Below are positions 61,497-64,000 of a stretch of DNA of 64,000 bases, one piece after another. The notes beneath the pieces were generated by a model. It searched no databases. It saw only the letters and a list, made by a program, of their open reading frames with translations, and was not told the DNA's origin. This DNA comes from Lingula anatina (lineage: Eukaryota > Brachiopoda > Lingulata > Lingulida > Lingulidae): the NCBI RefSeq assembly GCF_001039355.2, contig NW_019774414.1, forward strand, positions 396,536-460,535. The letters are read 5' to 3'. Numbering within the stretch: position 1 is the first letter of the stretch; every line of letters begins with the position of its first letter. Both the position numbers and the translations under genes were made by a program.

Positions 61497-64000
61497 TCTT
61501 ATCACTGGGATGCAGAAAACACCAGTAGAAATGTGTGTTAAAAATGAAAAGGATAGTTCTCTAATCACCTGATCATGACATGACCAATCACAAAGCAGTT
61601 GACAAAATGTCAGGAAGATGATGATATTGGTAACAAGTCAGCATTAATTGGATGGTTTTTCATGCTTTGGACACAAAAGGAGATGGGTCTATGATTAGAA
61701 AACAGATATTTGGGTGGGTTTTGAATCCTGTACAGCATTTAGATTATATAACATACACATCCAAATGGTAGACAAATTTATGCATATTGTGTAGGAGACA
61801 GGCACTTACATGATGTATATAATCCACTCAATGTTGGTACAATTAAATGATTCCTTAACCAAAGAACCAGCAAATATGATGAAAAAAAAAAAAGGTTATG
61901 TTGTTTTGAAGTTATTGGTTGATCTCTGAGACTATGTCAGATAGAATTACTGTGATTTGATTATGATTAAAGGTACACGTTACGTTTATTATTGAAATTA
62001 TAAAGATTCATGTCTGCTATATTTAGATTTGATCAGTGTCTAGATTTGAACTGTCTGTTGTTACATCCAAGGAAATATATGCACATGATCTTTTTATGGT
62101 TAGTATCATATGTCCAGACATGTACATAATATTATGTGGTGCAAAAAAAGGGGAAAGAAGTGTATAGTGCATGTATGTGGGTGTGCTGATTTTATTTAGA
62201 TTATTATCAGATTCAAAGTGTCAGCAAACTTGCAAAATTTATAAATCGTATTGTCTGTTATTGTTAGAACAACTGAATGCTGGAAAAGAAATAAAGCAAT
62301 TTCTTAAAAGATCACTTGTAGATGACAGATGTGGCAATAATGGTTTGAATTTCAAGCATCCATTATTGTGCATATGGCCAGCTGTTGCATGTATATGGCA
62401 TAATCCCAAACTTCTTATTAAGTACACATTAAGTACCATCTTCTTCATCTTCAAAGTTCCATATGCACTTAGTAAAATAGCAGGCATATATTTAAAGTTC
62501 AAAATACATAAAACCACCTGCATTGGATTTGAAATGCAGGCAAGCAGAACAATGAAGTTCAACCAAGTCATTTCTGTACAGCTGCTTCAAGTTCATGTTA
62601 GTTTGCCTATTTGCCAGTTCCAATAGCGAAAAATTGTCATGTGGAAAAGAACATATACATGCATGTATCAGCACTGCATACAGACAGAATTGGTATTTTG
62701 ATGCCCATTAGCTTTTGTCTGGTGTGTTTAATAGACGTATTAGAGTAGTTAATTTAGCAGCATAATCTTCACCAATGTATTTTATATGGTAGTATAAAAC
62801 TGATTGTGGCACTGAAATGACAACTGGGTTGTTATTTATCAGTTGAGATAATTTGTGATCAGCTTTCATCTAATCAGTTAAAATTTAATATTATGTTTTA
62901 GTTTTCACATACATAACTGACTGGTCAGAAATGTGTGTTGTAGTATTGGCTTACAATGTCACAATCAGTGCCATATATATCATGTTTGGCTCAGTGTATG
63001 TCAAGTGCAATATGATGGACAGAAATAATCTTGTAGGTGGAGAGAAACGTAGAATAGAAATTGGGTAATTTTGGACTGGTAAAAAACTGTTGAAGCTGGC
63101 AGGCAAAGACTGGGCAGTTTCATCATGTGTTGACCAGTACATTTATTTTAATTTTTCAGTGGTCAGGACAATGCTTTCCTCTCTTGATTGAGAACTGAAA
63201 AGGTCTCCTGGGGTATTTCTGTGAAAATTCATCTCTAGATATGGTTCTCCAACCATTTTTGACAATTTTTTATGGCTGTTCAGTTTTCACACATTTATTG
63301 GTAAAATTATCAGAATATTAAAAAAGGGCTGATAGTTTTATTACTGTAAGCAAATGGCAACAAAAGTAATTGTTGAAAATTGTGTGAAATAGAAGAAACC
63401 TGCCTTTCAAAGGGCAGCAACGTAACATTTGATCAAAACTTAAAGGTGCTTATGTTTAATTCTTAATATTAAAGATAGGATATGAAATGAACAGAAAATG
63501 TGACATTAAAATAATTTGTATAGATGGAATCAGGAGTAGATAATAAATTGTTCAGCTAAACTGGAGTCTTTTTATGTCCTCATCCTTATTGTAACTTCAA
63601 ACACAGCAGAAAGATTGGAGAGGTGTGCGGGTTCCTCCTGCCTGTTCCAGTAAAAACTGCTCTTACATGTTCATGAAGCAATAAACTACCAAGACACCTC
63701 TTTTTCATACAAACAAAGATGGAAGAATGGTTACCAACAAATAAACATCGGAAGGGGCTCAAAAGATTGCAGTAAAAAAAACTGATGAACTCTTTATATT
63801 TTAATATTAAAAATGAAACAAGCTAATAAATGGATGCTGCATGCGGTTCTAACAAGGTGAAAGGAGTTCACATGGGAATAAAGTGAAGCCAGTCTGACAA
63901 TGGATTCTAAAACCTTACAAGTCTAAATAAAAAATTTACTTTGCTAATTCTAAACCTTTTTGCAACTTCTTAATAAAGATCACTATCCTTTCAAACATAT
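61497..64000 (+). other. MTMR6 3' UTR and downstream sequence
   Basis: AT-rich, with several AATAAA hexamers, including one near 62290 and a cluster at 63540-63980 (the last at 63972-63977). The 3' UTR could therefore be as long as about 2.5 kb. An open frame at 62171-62626 (151 codons) overlaps an antisense frame. Neither shows family motifs or splice logic, so I do not call a gene. Confidence 0.5.

Noticed and set aside
62171-62626. 151-codon open frame in the MTMR6 downstream region, overlapped by a 110-codon antisense frame
   Set aside because: No recognisable domain, no splice or promoter context, and it lies in a probable long 3' UTR; opposing open frames in AT-rich DNA can occur by chance.

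Overview
This is an AT-rich animal genomic window. Its genes are spread over many small exons with GT-AG introns, some kilobases long. The proteins match vertebrate families clearly but at a distance, and miniature inverted-repeat elements and microsatellites are common. I infer a non-vertebrate bilaterian, most likely a lophotrochozoan such as a mollusc. That placement is an inference, not something read directly.

Layout. (1) 98-1693, + strand: the last six coding exons of a FAM114A-family gene. (2) 3213-11296, - strand: a complete 15-exon NUP58 (nucleoporin p58/p45, NUPL1) gene, convergent with FAM114A. A perfect 16-bp palindrome carrying AATAAA on both strands lies between the two. (3) 11297-11598: a 302-bp spacer between the start codons of NUP58 and of a myotubularin-related phosphatase (MTMR6/7/8 group), which are head to head. 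(4) 11599-61496, + strand: the phosphatase gene, with an 8-codon first coding exon, a 14.9-kb first intron and a terminal exon encoding part of a FYVE-like zinc finger. A 6.9-kb segment holding coding exons 2 and 3 is present twice in tandem (about 25135-32014 and 32016-38870). (5) 55523-57114, - strand: a complete 3-exon gene for a small single-pass membrane protein with one von Willebrand A domain, nested antisense in a phosphatase intron. (6) 61497-64000: phosphatase 3' UTR and downstream sequence.

The introns hold two copies of a 317-bp fold-back element, two copies of a 215-bp TTA-flanked MITE, a 223-bp TTA-flanked MITE, a 319-bp nested fold-back, a 3' remnant of a LINE, and several microsatellites, two of which touch splice sites of catalytic-domain exons.

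The genes do not form one pathway. NUP58 is a central-channel nucleoporin, the phosphatase removes the 3-phosphate of endosomal phosphoinositides, FAM114A proteins are membrane-traffic factors, and the nested gene looks like a cell-surface adhesion protein. The NUP58/MTMR6 head-to-head pair also exists in human (13q12), so it looks like ancient microsynteny. The most notable signals are the tandem exon 2-3 duplication, which may be real or an assembly artefact, and the nested vWA gene. I found no bacterial, phage or CRISPR-like system.
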